A DNA stretch of 64,000 nt from Alteromonas sp. M12. GTDB lineage: Bacteria; Pseudomonadota; Gammaproteobacteria; Enterobacterales; Alteromonadaceae. The position numbers and the translations under genes are program-made. Location of the stretch: positions 1,178,001-1,242,000 of the forward strand of contig NZ_CP144164.1 in assembly GCF_037478005.1 (NCBI RefSeq), in the 5' to 3' direction. Below, one piece after another: positions 1 through 9,386 of this stretch. The first letter of the stretch is position 1. Each line of letters begins with the position of its first letter. The notes beneath the pieces were generated by a model. That model did no database searches. It was not told the origin of the DNA and saw only the letters and a program-made list of their open reading frames with translations.

Positions 1-2
1 AA

Positions 3-2297
3 AGTCAGTTAGATATTCTTGATGCCACCTTAAAAGAAGCCGGTATCGCTGAGGATGCAGCTCGAGAGAAACATCGAAAAGCACAACAAGAATTTGTTCA
101 GGCAAGTCAATTGCGGGTTAAAGCGAATGCAGTCCTTGAAGAAACCCGTCGCAGTCAATTAGAAGCGCAGCACCAGTTAGACAAAATCGAAGGTATTCTT
201 TATCCAGGTGAAAACAGTTTATTGGAATTTCTCCGCAAAGAGCGACCAGATTGGCAAGATAACCTTGGTAAGGTCTTGCATCCAGAGCTATTTAAACGCA
301 AAGATTTAAAACCAAGTGTAGGCGATGACTCTACTAGCATTTTTGGGATTAAACTGGATTTACATGCAGTTGATATGTCGGAATTCGCAGAAACTGAAGT
401 TCAACTTCAGCAAAAACTCAGCGATGTTCAACAAATTCTTGACCAAGCCATTGCTAATCAAAATGAAGCTGAACTTAATTTAGCCAAGGCCAGTGAAGAG
501 GTTCGTAATAAAGAACTGGCTCAAGCGAAAACCGAAAGCGCCTGCAAAACCGCTGAAGCGACTCGCAGACGGGCGCAACAAGATAAAGATCAGGTTCAGC
601 AAGAATATGCTCATGCTTTATCCCAGCGTAAGTTACAAAATAAGAAACGCTTGAGCAATATCCAAACTGAGCAATCAAAGTGCAAGACGCAACACGCTGA
701 AGCCATTGCTGAAGTCAAAGATCAGCAGCGAGAAGCCGAAACTGAGCATCAATTCCATTGGCAACAGCTTATCCAAGATATTCAAACTAAAATATCTATT
801 GTCGACAGCCATATCAAAAAAGCCAAACAAGTCGCCGCGGAAGACAAACAAAAAATTGAGCAGTGGAAAGAAGACGAGCTGAATAACCGAGGCGTTGATG
901 TTGACGATATCGGCACCTTGCAAAAACGTATCAAACAATTGCAAAAAGATATCACTTACACAGACACCCACCGTCACAAAGTGAAAGATTACCAACGTTG
1001 GTACGACACTTATTTTGTTGGCTATAAAGTGACTTGGCAGCAAAACCTAACGGCGGCCAAAAAAGCCGCAAGCAAAGCGGAACGTTTGTTAAATCAGAAA
1101 CAAGCTGATTTCAAACAACAGCGTCAGAAAAGTAAAGACCAACAAGCTCAGCTAGAGCAAGATTTGCGAACTGCACGAGAGCAGCATATTGATGTACAGA
1201 GCATCAATCGCAGTTTAGGTAAACTCAGACTGGTTAAAGCGGATCAAAACAGTCCATCAAGCAAGTCGGCTAAACCGGATACGGTAAATATTGGACAGCG
1301 TATATCTGAAGGACAAGAATTACTGCAAACCAGAGATCGTTTATTGGGTGATATCAAGGTGTATGTGGAACACTTTGACCAGCTTATTGCTGCGCAATCG
1401 GGCACCGGCTTAGCCGATATTTGGGAGCGCTCCAGAGATGAATGTGCGGTGGTGAATGACCAAGGAATTCGCAATATTGATCACCGCAGAATGGTGGTGC
1501 ATCTGGCCCAGTTATTAAATGAAGTGGTTCCACAAAAACTCCACGGATTACGAGAACAAGGTCGAATTTTTGGTGCTGACTTAACCCAATATTATAATGT
1601 GCTGGAAGATATCGATAAACGTATCGCCAGCCAAAGTAAACGAATTAGTAAAGAAGTCGATGAAGAATTGTTTCTCGATGGAGTCTCTGATTCAGCCGTA
1701 AAAATTCGCTCGCGTATTTCAGAATTAGAGTTTTGGCCTGAGTTAGCCCAATTCAATAAGCTTTATCAGGCTTGGATGAAAAGTGGTGCCGTTGAGCTGC
1801 CAGATGATGAATATGCGCTGAGCATGCGTAAAGTCTTGGATATTCTTGGTCGCGCCGCCTTAAGCGGCGGGATCAGTAAATTATTAGATATTGAGCTGCA
1901 CATCAAAGAAGGTAATTCTAATCTGGTTATTCGAACGGACCGTCAATTAAATGAGTCTTCCAGTCATGGTATGGCGTACTTAATTTTATGTAAATTCCTA
2001 TTAGCCTTCACTCGATTATTACGAGGAGATGCAGATGCCACTATTCACTGGCCCATCGATGAATTGGGTACTTTGCACCAAAGTAATGTGAAGAAAATTT
2101 TTGATGCTTGCCAGAATAATAATATCTCTGTGGTTGGCGCATTCCCTAACCCTGAATCGGAAGTATTAACCCTGTTTGATAATCGCTATTTGATTGATAA
2201 AACCACACGAAAACTACAGGTGGTTCAACCCAAAGTCAGTGCTATAGCCGAACATATCCAAAAACGTAAACAAACTGAGCAAGGAGTTAACCCATGA
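3..2297 (+). CDS. MksB/JetC-like SMC-family condensin ATPase, 5'-truncated by window edge
   Basis: The reading frame is open from the first bases of the window, so the gene starts upstream and the first in-window TTG (111) is not a real start. About 764 residues are visible. Most of the middle is low-complexity, Gln/Lys/Glu/Ala-rich sequence typical of long antiparallel coiled coil. Near the C-terminus, counting from position 111, an ABC-signature-like SSHGMAYLIL (about residue 617) is followed by a Walker B-like ATIHWPIDELG (about 645-655). The Walker A P-loop must lie outside the window. This layout fits the MukB/MksB/JetC (DUF3584-like) class, which folds or extrudes DNA and in Wadjet systems acts against plasmids. 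The next gene overlaps by 4 bases (ATGA), so the three genes are translationally coupled. Family assignment is by architecture and neighbours, not by search. Confidence 0.72.
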   Translation, partial: SQLDILDATLKEAGIAEDAAREKHRKAQQEFVQASQLRVKANAVLEETRRSQLEAQHQLDKIEGILYPGENSLLEFLRKERPDWQDNLGKVLHPELFKRKDLKPSVGDDSTSIFGIKLDLHAVDMSEFAETEVQLQQKLSDVQQILDQAIANQNEAELNLAKASEEVRNKELAQAKTESACKTAEATRRRAQQDKDQVQQEYAHALSQRKLQNKKRLSNIQTEQSKCKTQHAEAIAEVKDQQREAETEHQFHWQQLIQDIQTKISIVDSHIKKAKQVAAEDKQKIEQWKEDELNNRGVDVDDIGTLQKRIKQLQKDITYTDTHRHKVKDYQRWYDTYFVGYKVTWQQNLTAAKKAASKAERLLNQKQADFKQQRQKSKDQQAQLEQDLRTAREQHIDVQSINRSLGKLRLVKADQNSPSSKSAKPDTVNIGQRISEGQELLQTRDRLLGDIKVYVEHFDQLIAAQSGTGLADIWERSRDECAVVNDQGIRNIDHRRMVVHLAQLLNEVVPQKLHGLREQGRIFGADLTQYYNVLEDIDKRIASQSKRISKEVDEELFLDGVSDSAVKIRSRISELEFWPELAQFNKLYQAWMKSGAVELPDDEYALSMRKVLDILGRAALSGGISKLLDIELHIKEGNSNLVIRTDRQLNESSSHGMAYLILCKFLLAFTRLLRGDADATIHWPIDELGTLHQSNVKKIFDACQNNNISVVGAFPNPESEVLTLFDNRYLIDKTTRKLQVVQPKVSAIAEHIQKRKQTEQGVNP

Positions 2298-2929
2298 TTA
2301 GCGAACAAGGCCGCATTCTAGAAAGTTTGTTATCTGGGGCGTTTATCTGTCAGGTCAGTGATGAAGATGCTTGGCGATTCCTAAAAACCTCAGGCAATAG
2401 CGATAAAATTGAAACCCAGTTGAATATGTTGAACCGCACGTTGGCCAGCGCTGCAGAAGGGGAGGTCTATTACGCTGCTTATCAAACCTTGGGCGATAAT
2501 GAGCGCAAAGTGCTAACTGGTCAATTTCAGGATATTTCCAGTCATTTAGTGCCCTTGGTTGAATGGTTATTGTTAGTTCAGCAAGCCAGTGGAACTGATG
2601 TGCCCGTCACTCAGGGAACGGCTATTCGATTAGCTGAAATCCAACTGACCATTGAAGATACGCCAGCTTTTGCTGAGCAATTAGCCAAAATTTCCCATTA
2701 CAAATTGTTTGGTTCTACCAGCGTATCGGTCGATGGCCAGATTAAACAGGTGTTTAAGCGTCTAACCGATTTGGGATATATGCTACGACCTAATCAAGAC
2801 AAACAAATCTTCATTGCCACTGGGAAAGTGGAATACCTATATGAAGTGATTAAATTTATCGACGAAACCGAATCATTGTCTTTGTCTGAGCAGGCAGAAA
2901 GCGCAGTGCAGCAGGGAAGCCTGATATGA
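2294..2929 (+). CDS. MksE/JetB-like condensin accessory subunit
   Basis: This 211-residue soluble protein overlaps the ATPase gene upstream and the gene downstream by 4 bases each (ATGA at both junctions). Its size, its acidic helical N-terminus and the winged-helix-like part around residues 140-190 (VFKRLTDLGYML, then a short beta pair) fit MukE/MksE-type KITE subunits, which bind the kleisin and modulate ATPase-DNA contact. The middle position in an SMC operon is the strongest evidence; the sequence alone is diverged. Alternative: an unrelated small helical protein of a plasmid-defence operon. Confidence 0.62.
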   Translation: MISEQGRILESLLSGAFICQVSDEDAWRFLKTSGNSDKIETQLNMLNRTLASAAEGEVYYAAYQTLGDNERKVLTGQFQDISSHLVPLVEWLLLVQQASGTDVPVTQGTAIRLAEIQLTIEDTPAFAEQLAKISHYKLFGSTSVSVDGQIKQVFKRLTDLGYMLRPNQDKQIFIATGKVEYLYEVIKFIDETESLSLSEQAESAVQQGSLI

Positions 2930-4146
2930 ACCAAAATCTACATCAGGCCGGAGTAAAGCTTCTTAATGCGCTAAGTAGACATGCTGATCTTCTGATGCAG
3001 GTTTATTTGTCGGGTACTGTGGATGAAACCAAATTCAGCCCGAAAATTATCGACAGTTTAGTGCAAATGGGAATTTTATGGCGTCCTGACGCTGACGCAG
3101 ATTTACGTCTGAAAAATGCGGTACGACAATTACTCGAAGGCAGTTTACATGATGAACGAAATCGTCAAATAGACGCCAATATTGGCTCAGCGCTGAAGGG
3201 GCTTAAAACCTTAGCTGACCATTATAAAGAAGCGTTACAACATCAACGATTTACCGAAGCCAATGCGCATCTTTCAGATTTAACTGAGCATGTTTACGCG
3301 TTGACTGAATCACTCGAAAATAATGTGAGGGTGCTGTTTAGCCGAATCAACAATGAGTTTGGTTACGTATCTTCCATTGATGCCAAGATCCGTGAAAATC
3401 AGTTGGCACAATCGCAAGTATCCGAGTTATTGGGCGAATTGGAAATGTTCCAATTTGATGAGCTAAGCGAAATTGCTGCCAGTAATCGTGAATTACGTCA
3501 CTTATTAGTTGTTACCTTACAACACAGTTTTTCCCGTGTAACCCAAGAGCTATCCATTGTACAAGCTCGATTGTTGTCATTGTTAGGTCGTTTCAGAGAG
3601 CTACGGGGACGCACGCGTTTACTCAAAGGCTTTTTATTGCACATGGAACATTCGCCGACATTTGTACCGGTGAATTATTGTGGATTATCTCAAGTGCCGA
3701 TGTTGTTTAATCAGGCTGAAGCGGTGATTAAACCTGCTGCGGCGGATGTAACGCGGGTTGAACATGAACAAGAATTACAAAAATTAGTCAGCGCAATTAA
3801 AACCCTAAATCGTCCTCCGAAGGCGTATCAACCAGAGCGGGCTGCCCACCAAATTCATGTTGAAAAGCAAAGTGAAGTAGAGTTTGCTGAAGATAAGCTT
3901 AAAAAAGCGGTAGAAGGTTACTTCTGTCAGGTTATCGATACCGGCGAGCGATTAACAGCCCTAGAATATTATCAACAGCACGAATTAGAGTTCGATACCG
4001 AAGCTTGGTTGTATCAAGTTATTGGTGGTTATCAAGGGTTAACCTCAGAAGAACAAGCGTATTTTGCGATTGAACAAAGCGGAGAACTCCATCCTATTTA
4101 TAATGGAAACTTTATTATTCGCGATGTTGAGTTGGGATTAAGATAA
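2926..4146 (+). CDS. MksF/JetA-like kleisin subunit
   Basis: The 406-residue product is rich in helices. Residues about 1-75 look like a winged-helix region ending in LRLKNAVRQLLEG, the centre (about 85-235) is a long helical bundle, and residues about 335-405 form a second compact domain ending in IYNGNFIIRDVELGLR. This N-wHTH, helical middle, C-domain plan is that of the MukF/MksF/JetA kleisins that bridge SMC heads. The usual published order for Mks and Wadjet operons is F-E-B(-G/D); here it is B-E-F. No MksG/JetD (Toprim/TopoVI-like nuclease) gene follows, so if one exists it is upstream of the window. A hairpin lies just after the stop codon. Confidence 0.6.
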   Translation: MNQNLHQAGVKLLNALSRHADLLMQVYLSGTVDETKFSPKIIDSLVQMGILWRPDADADLRLKNAVRQLLEGSLHDERNRQIDANIGSALKGLKTLADHYKEALQHQRFTEANAHLSDLTEHVYALTESLENNVRVLFSRINNEFGYVSSIDAKIRENQLAQSQVSELLGELEMFQFDELSEIAASNRELRHLLVVTLQHSFSRVTQELSIVQARLLSLLGRFRELRGRTRLLKGFLLHMEHSPTFVPVNYCGLSQVPMLFNQAEAVIKPAAADVTRVEHEQELQKLVSAIKTLNRPPKAYQPERAAHQIHVEKQSEVEFAEDKLKKAVEGYFCQVIDTGERLTALEYYQQHELEFDTEAWLYQVIGGYQGLTSEEQAYFAIEQSGELHPIYNGNFIIRDVELGLR

Positions 4147-4149
4147 CGA

Positions 4150-4183
4150 CTTCACCGGTCGCAATTTATGACGACCTGTGAAG
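4150..4183. terminator. Hairpin after the condensin operon
   Basis: CTTCACCGGTCG (4150-4161) pairs with CGACCTGTGAAG (4172-4183) with one mismatch, around a 10-base loop. It starts 4 bases after the mksF-like stop codon and lies between convergent genes. There is no T-tract, so it may be a processing or bidirectional end signal and not a classical intrinsic terminator. Confidence 0.4.
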
Positions 4184-4210
4184 GCATATGTTGTTGCCTA
4201 GAAAAACGCG

Positions 4211-4768
4211 CTAGGGCATGACTTTCATAAAGTTGTTAAATTTATCTTGGCTTTTAACCACCCAGTCTGGAGGTGATTCACCGCTTCCGGCCAACTTGAG
4301 ATTAGTATGTTGACTGGCGACTTGCTCAACAATTGCCATTTGTTGCTCGGTGGCATCCACGAAAAATATGTGTTTTCCTTGTTTTAGCAATTTTTGAAAC
4401 TGTCTAAATTGATAATTCGGGACTTGGATGCCAATAAGTCCGCCTTCCCATGTGCAAAACCCCAGTATTACCACCGCAAGAAAACCAAAGGGGATCCATC
4501 CTGCAGCCGTGAGATGCCAATTCATGCTATACGCCAATAACAAAACCAAGGCTGCGCCAATTGCGCCAACCACAGCTCCTAATTCGGTGGATCGTACAAC
4601 ATCTTTTTTCAACACGGATTCAATGGCATGTAAATGATGTTTTTCAACTTCAGCATCATTTTCACTTAACACATGCAATTGAGGTGTACTCAATCCTTTG
4701 TCTTCAAGTTCACTTTGGATAATACGTAGATCATTCAAGTCATCACTTATGTAGTATTGTCTTTTCAT
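4211..4768 (-). CDS. Hypothetical membrane protein with glycine-rich transmembrane hairpin
   Basis: The protein has 185 residues. The first 60 are soluble (MKRQYYISDDLNDLRIIQSE start, His/Glu-rich), residues about 63-82 (GAVVGAIGAALVLLLAY) and about 88-110 form two membrane helices with glycine spacing, and a soluble tail follows. This layout resembles DUF1269-like and general-stress-protein-17M-like membrane proteins, in which a Gly-rich hairpin separates two ferredoxin-like halves, but I do not recognise the family with certainty. It is convergent with the condensin operon and divergent from the antiporter gene, so it is probably monocistronic. Confidence 0.6.
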   Translation of the reverse strand: MKRQYYISDDLNDLRIIQSELEDKGLSTPQLHVLSENDAEVEKHHLHAIESVLKKDVVRSTELGAVVGAIGAALVLLLAYSMNWHLTAAGWIPFGFLAVVILGFCTWEGGLIGIQVPNYQFRQFQKLLKQGKHIFFVDATEQQMAIVEQVASQHTNLKLAGSGESPPDWVVKSQDKFNNFMKVMP

Positions 4769-4959
4769 CTCAAGTACCCTTTTACTGTCTCGTTGTTTCT
4801 AATGCACTAGAACAATATTAGTACACAAAAACACTTTATTGTTTATTTTTTGTTCGATTTGGTCTGTTGCTTCCATGTCAGCACCAACTGATTCCATGTT
4901 GGAATTGTTGTTAGAAAAACCAAAATCTTAGCCAAGATCAAAACCAAGAGAGAATATTT

Positions 4960-6723
4960 ATGAGTTTGTTGGGTTCTACAATGATTTTTTTGGCCGCAGC
5001 TGTGGTGGCAGTACCTATCTTCAAACGTTTGAAATTGGGAGCAATATTAGGTTACTTAGTGGCGGGTATGGTCATCGGCCCGTCGATTATGGATTGGGTT
5101 TCTAAGCCCGAGACAATTTTACATTTTGCGGAACTCGGTGTCGTATTCTTACTGTTTATTATCGGCTTGGAGTTAGAGCCCAAAAAACTCTTAAAAATGC
5201 GTGATCAGATTGTTTTTACAGGGGGCGGACAGTTATTTCTAAGTGCTAGTTTCATCGCGATATCGGTGAAGTATATTGTCGGTACGGACTGGACGGCAGC
5301 CATAGTGATAGGCTTGGCCGTGGCGCTTTCTTCTACCGCTTTTGCTATTCAATTGATGGAAAATCAAAATATTTTAAAGACCCCACCAGGTCAAAAAGGT
5401 TTTTCAATCTTATTGATGCAAGATTTGGCTGTGATTCCCATTCTGCTGTTAGTACAAAGCCTTTCCACTGTGCCTGATGTCGATTCCCCTGCGTGGTGGG
5501 TAAGCATCTGTGCAATTGTGGCAGTGCTGATTATTGGAAAATTTCTGATCAATCCATTTTTGCGACTGATTTCCCACTGGGGTAATGCCGAAATCATGAC
5601 CTCTGCCGCGTTGTTAATTGTTATCGCGACTGCGCTAGGTATGCAAGAAGCAGGGTTGTCGATGGGAATGGGCGCATTTGTGGCTGGGATGCTACTTGCT
5701 AACTCAAGCTTTAAGCATCAATTAGAAGCGGAAATTGAGCCGTTCAAAGGTTTGTTGTTAGGTCTGTTCTTTATCGCTATTGGTATGAATTTAGACTTAG
5801 ATTTGTTTTTCGATAATCCACTGGTAATTATTGCCGCCGCGTTAACTCTGATTGCGATTAAAACAGCCATTATTTTCAGCATTCTTAAATTTTCGAAACA
5901 AAGTACAACTGACTCGATGCGCATTGCATTGATGCTCTCTCAGGGGGGCGAATTTGCCTTTGTGGTTATGGGAGAGGCGAGCCTAGCAAACCTAATAGCA
6001 CCCACCCTAGCTAGTCAGGTTACTTTGGTGGTAGGCGTTTCTATGGCGTTAACTTCACCATTAGTGATTTTACACAGTATTTGGTTCAACAGTCGTAACT
6101 GTCCAGCGGTATACGATTCGCAAACCGACACCGACGAGCCGCGGGTTATTATTGCTGGATTTGGGCGCTTTGGTCAGGTAACTGGGCGTATTTTAGCGGC
6201 CAATAAAATCCCGTTCACAGCATTGGATAAAGATGCAGAACACATCGCCTTTGTTAAAAAATTCGGCAACAAAGTGTTTTATGGTGATGCCACTCGATTA
6301 GATTTATTAAAGATATCGGGGATAGAGCAAGCGTCTATATTATTGATTGCTATCGACAATGAAGTTGATACTTTCAAAATTGTCGCGTTGGTCAGTGAGC
6401 AATTTCCCCATGTGAAAATGGTGGTCAGAGCCCGCAACCGTAATGCGGTAATGCGCTTGTCTAAAGTTGAAAACTTACACTTTGTTAGGGAACTCTTTTG
6501 GTCTGGGTTACGGGCCGCTGAAAAGGTGCTAGAAGATTTTGGGTTTGACAAAAAACAGGCTGCGCATATGTGTGACATATTCGAAAAGCATGATGAAAAA
6601 ATTCTCAAAGAAGTTATCGACGCAGACTCTGATTTAGATGAACTGATTCAATTAAGTAAGAAGGGCCGGGCTGATTTGGAAACTTTATTTGCCAATGATA
6701 TTAAACAGATCGGTGGTAACTAG
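4960..6723 (+). CDS. KefB/KefC-type monovalent cation:proton antiporter (CPA2) with TrkA-N domain
   Basis: The product has 587 residues. Residues about 1-385 form a 12-13 helix CPA2 exchanger core (GAILGYLVAGMVIGPS, FLLFIIGLELEP and a Q-GGEFAF segment, all typical of KefC/YbaL proteins). Residues about 393-510 form a cytosolic TrkA-N Rossmann domain beginning RVIIAGFGRFGQV and containing YGDATR. No TrkA-C domain follows, only about 70 charged residues. Family members exchange K+ or Na+ for H+ at the inner membrane and are often gated by nucleotides or glutathione adducts. There is no KefF/KefG partner gene nearby, so glutathione gating cannot be claimed. A second, different paralogue lies at 57196-59166. 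Confidence 0.88.
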   Translation: MSLLGSTMIFLAAAVVAVPIFKRLKLGAILGYLVAGMVIGPSIMDWVSKPETILHFAELGVVFLLFIIGLELEPKKLLKMRDQIVFTGGGQLFLSASFIAISVKYIVGTDWTAAIVIGLAVALSSTAFAIQLMENQNILKTPPGQKGFSILLMQDLAVIPILLLVQSLSTVPDVDSPAWWVSICAIVAVLIIGKFLINPFLRLISHWGNAEIMTSAALLIVIATALGMQEAGLSMGMGAFVAGMLLANSSFKHQLEAEIEPFKGLLLGLFFIAIGMNLDLDLFFDNPLVIIAAALTLIAIKTAIIFSILKFSKQSTTDSMRIALMLSQGGEFAFVVMGEASLANLIAPTLASQVTLVVGVSMALTSPLVILHSIWFNSRNCPAVYDSQTDTDEPRVIIAGFGRFGQVTGRILAANKIPFTALDKDAEHIAFVKKFGNKVFYGDATRLDLLKISGIEQASILLIAIDNEVDTFKIVALVSEQFPHVKMVVRARNRNAVMRLSKVENLHFVRELFWSGLRAAEKVLEDFGFDKKQAAHMCDIFEKHDEKILKEVIDADSDLDELIQLSKKGRADLETLFANDIKQIGGN

Positions 6724-6860
6724 ATAAAAGTAGCGACTCTGAGCAGTAGTGTAACAAAAATGTCATCTTAACAGCATAGGCTTAGCGGCCGGCAATATGT
6801 ACTTGTTTATGGCATTTTGTGCCTGCATTTTTTTCATCTTACAGCTCAAGGTAATCGCTA

Positions 6861-8498
6861 GTGTTTGAATTCTTCTATTTGAATATACGAAATAAGTTAC
6901 TCTTTCTTATTTGTTCTATTTTATTGATAATTTTAGTCGCGGTTTATATTGGACTGTCTTCGCTAAACTCAGTGACGCAGGAATATTCCGCGACCGTCAA
7001 TCAAGAAGTGACCAATATCACCCATGTTTCTGGGCTAAATGTGCGTTTTAAAACGCAAGTACAAGAATGGAAAAACACCTTAATAAGAGGCAAAGACCCA
7101 GAGCAACTTGAAAAATATTGGGGCCGATTTGTTGAAAATGGGCAAACTATTGTCACCCAATACAGCAATATTTTAAACAATATGTCTGAGCAACATCCTG
7201 CATATTCTCACGTCAAAGACTTTTCAGTTAGCTATCCGAAAATGCTCCAAGCCTATGAGTCTGGTTATGATGCGTTCTTAACTTCCGGCTTTGATATTGG
7301 CGTAGCTGACAACAGTGTCAAAGGCATTGATAGAGCACCCACTGAGAGCTTAAATAACGCTGTTGAAGCAACTAACCAATACGTTTTAGGTTTGAAAAAG
7401 CAAATTGAATCCCGCGCCAGTTCCGTATTTATTTATACCAATGTGATTATCATTGTGACGATTTTAATCTGTATTTTAGCGGTTTCTTGGTTTATCAATG
7501 CCAGCGTATTAACTCCTTTAAATCGCTTAACCGATGTTTCAAAACAAATCGCTTCAGGTGATTTCACCGGCGAGATTGAAAGTACCACCAGAGATCAAAT
7601 TGGTCTGGTTACCGATAATGTGAAACTTATTCAAAATGACTTGAGCAAAATGCTAAGTCGAATTCTCGGAGAGTTAAAAGAGCTCGGTGAAATCATTAAT
7701 AACTTGGTTGAAGGGTTCCAAACCGTAAAGCATGGTTTAAAAAGCCAAGTTGATTTGACTCAGAAAACCAATGATCGTGTTGAGCAATTAACCCAAACTG
7801 GGAATGACATTGATGGGGCCATTAAAAAAGCATCAGAATTTGTCGCGTCATCTACAAAAGAAGCCGATCAAGGGCGAACGGTGTTTAAACAGAATGTGAT
7901 GATTAGCCAAAGCGTGATGGACGCAACTAATTATGCCTCTGATATTATATCAACACTGAAAAAAGACTCTGATGATATAGGCGACGTGGTAAATGTGATC
8001 AACAGCATTGCTGATCAAACCAATTTACTGGCATTAAATGCTGCCATAGAAGCGGCTAGGGCTGGAGGCGCTGGCAGAGGTTTTGCTGTTGTAGCGGACG
8101 AAGTGCGTAACTTGGCAAATAAAACCCAGCAATCTACTCAACTTATTTCGCAAAATGTACAAAAACTCCAAAATGCCGCAGATGAAGCCGTCTCTGCTAT
8201 GGCTCAAGGCAAAATCCAAGCCGCAGACGGGCTGCACCAAGCAGAGTCTTCGTTAGGAATTATTGATGCATTGAGTCAATCTTTTAGCAAAATTCACGAT
8301 TTGAACTTACAAGTGCAAGATGCAGTAGGCTTACAGCAATTGCAAAACAGCAACGTCAACAATGACATTTCAGAAATTGTTGCCTTGAGTGAAAGCTCTC
8401 AACTTGCGGTAAACCGAATGGAAGACGCATCAAAAGTACTGTCCTCGATATTCGAAAGCATTCACCTTGCGACCCGAGATTTTAAAACGAAAATTTAA
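6861..8498 (+). CDS. Methyl-accepting chemotaxis protein
   Basis: The start is GTG at 6861. The 545-residue receptor has an N-terminal membrane helix (about 12-31), a periplasmic helical sensor region (about 32-188), a second membrane helix (about 189-211), a HAMP linker ([19 protein letters not shown]) and a long cytoplasmic signalling coiled coil. The hairpin tip that contacts CheA/CheW is visible around residues 384-417 ([19 protein letters not shown], then [13 protein letters not shown]). The sensor ligand cannot be deduced. The gene stands alone, as is usual for chemoreceptors outside che clusters. Confidence 0.95.
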   Translation: MFEFFYLNIRNKLLFLICSILLIILVAVYIGLSSLNSVTQEYSATVNQEVTNITHVSGLNVRFKTQVQEWKNTLIRGKDPEQLEKYWGRFVENGQTIVTQYSNILNNMSEQHPAYSHVKDFSVSYPKMLQAYESGYDAFLTSGFDIGVADNSVKGIDRAPTESLNNAVEATNQYVLGLKKQIESRASSVFIYTNVIIIVTILICILAVSWFINASVLTPLNRLTDVSKQIASGDFTGEIESTTRDQIGLVTDNVKLIQNDLSKMLSRILGELKELGEIINNLVEGFQTVKHGLKSQVDLTQKTNDRVEQLTQTGNDIDGAIKKASEFVASSTKEADQGRTVFKQNVMISQSVMDATNYASDIISTLKKDSDDIGDVVNVINSIADQTNLLALNAAIEAARAGGAGRGFAVVADEVRNLANKTQQSTQLISQNVQKLQNAADEAVSAMAQGKIQAADGLHQAESSLGIIDALSQSFSKIHDLNLQVQDAVGLQQLQNSNVNNDISEIVALSESSQLAVNRMEDASKVLSSIFESIHLATRDFKTKI

Positions 8499-8825
8499 AA
8501 TCAAAAGAGTCAGATACGTTGAAGCATCAAAGGTGGCAGAGCTGTTGAAATGAATGGTTCTTCCAGTTGTTTGGTTAATTCTTTTGGTAATTCTCAAGAG
8601 CTTAGACAATTTCCCTGTCCATATGTCCGCACCAACCACAGACTAGCAATAGGCAATAACGTTAAGCTGTACAATAAGTTATTGGCTGTGACAAAACATA
8701 AAAGATATAGAAAGCCGAAAATAGTTTGTGTTTAAACATGGGGTTATTCGGCCAAATACTTTAATTATATGTCATAGAGGGAATATGCAAAAAATCCTAC
8801 CCGATGAAAAAAAGACGGTATCAAA
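8499..8825. other. Gene-poor stretch
   Basis: No convincing gene, RNA or terminator is seen here apart from an AT-only inverted repeat at the MCP stop codon. Short reading frames at 8550-8735 (+) and 8430-8639 (-) lack family resemblance and ribosome-binding sites. Confidence 0.5.
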
Positions 8826-9149
8826 TTGTTGTTCGATGCTTTCAAACATATGACGACACTTTCAACCGGCTCTATTTTACTGCTGGCTACTTTTTTACGG
8901 AATATTGAGTACGGAGAACATTCTTCTTTATTCGCTATATGTTCTGTTAGTTTTTTCCTCTTATCGATTCTTTGTTCAGTCATTATTCTTATTTTATTGC
9001 CAAAAATTATTGGGGCGGCTGATCAAGAATTAACAGGAAAGGTTTTTATGAGATCTGCTGGGGTGGCTGCAGTTTTATTTTTTATCGGTATTTTGTCACT
9101 TGGTATATTTGTAATTTTAAATATAGGTGGTATTTCAAATGCCACATGA
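8826..9149 (+). CDS. Small membrane protein of unknown function
   Basis: The 107-residue product is strongly hydrophobic with three likely membrane helices (about 11-27, 35-58 and 77-101) joined by short charged loops. The frame is closed by a stop at 8805, so the start must be TTG 8826 or 8829, or ATG 8850; no clear Shine-Dalgarno sequence favours one. The N-terminal AFKHMTTLSTGSILLLATF looks like a conserved small membrane protein family that I cannot name. The surroundings are gene-poor, and codon use is AT-rich compared with neighbours. Confidence 0.5.
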   Translation: MLFDAFKHMTTLSTGSILLLATFLRNIEYGEHSSLFAICSVSFFLLSILCSVIILILLPKIIGAADQELTGKVFMRSAGVAAVLFFIGILSLGIFVILNIGGISNAT

Positions 9150-9221
9150 TAAATTAATTATTCATACCTTGCTCCTCTCCCGTAGTAGTGGTCACCTCCT
9201 CATTACAGTGAGAACGTTAAA

Positions 9222-9350
9222 ATGTCCCAACCTAGGAAAACTTGGATTTACCCAGATAGTTTAGAAATAGAGGCAATCAAATTAAGTTTAAGAGTCGATC
9301 TTATGTCTAAGGATAGTTTTAGTTCTTGGTTTGAAACTCTAAACCTCGTT
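9222..9350 (+). pseudogene. Possible remnant of an IS3-family OrfA transposase
   Basis: An open frame starts ATG 9222. Its first 31 residues (MSQPRKTWIYPDSLEIEAIK, then LSLR and MSKD) resemble the N-terminus of IS3/IS911-type OrfA proteins (RKTW-YP--F--EA-KLSL pattern). After that the similarity fades and the frame runs antisense into the GntR gene. The helix-turn-helix core and OrfB are absent. The upstream GTAGTGGTCACC stretch (about 9182-9193) could be a relic of a terminal repeat. This is pattern memory only. Confidence 0.3.
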
Positions 9351-9386
9351 TCCCAAACTCCAATTGCCAATTTCACTTACCCCCAA

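Noticed and set aside
675..1043. 122-residue minus-strand frame inside the MksB-like gene
   Set aside because: A shadow frame opposite coiled-coil coding sequence, with no independent support.
8550..8735. 61-residue plus-strand frame in the gap after the chemoreceptor
   Set aside because: No family resemblance, no ribosome-binding site and biased composition.
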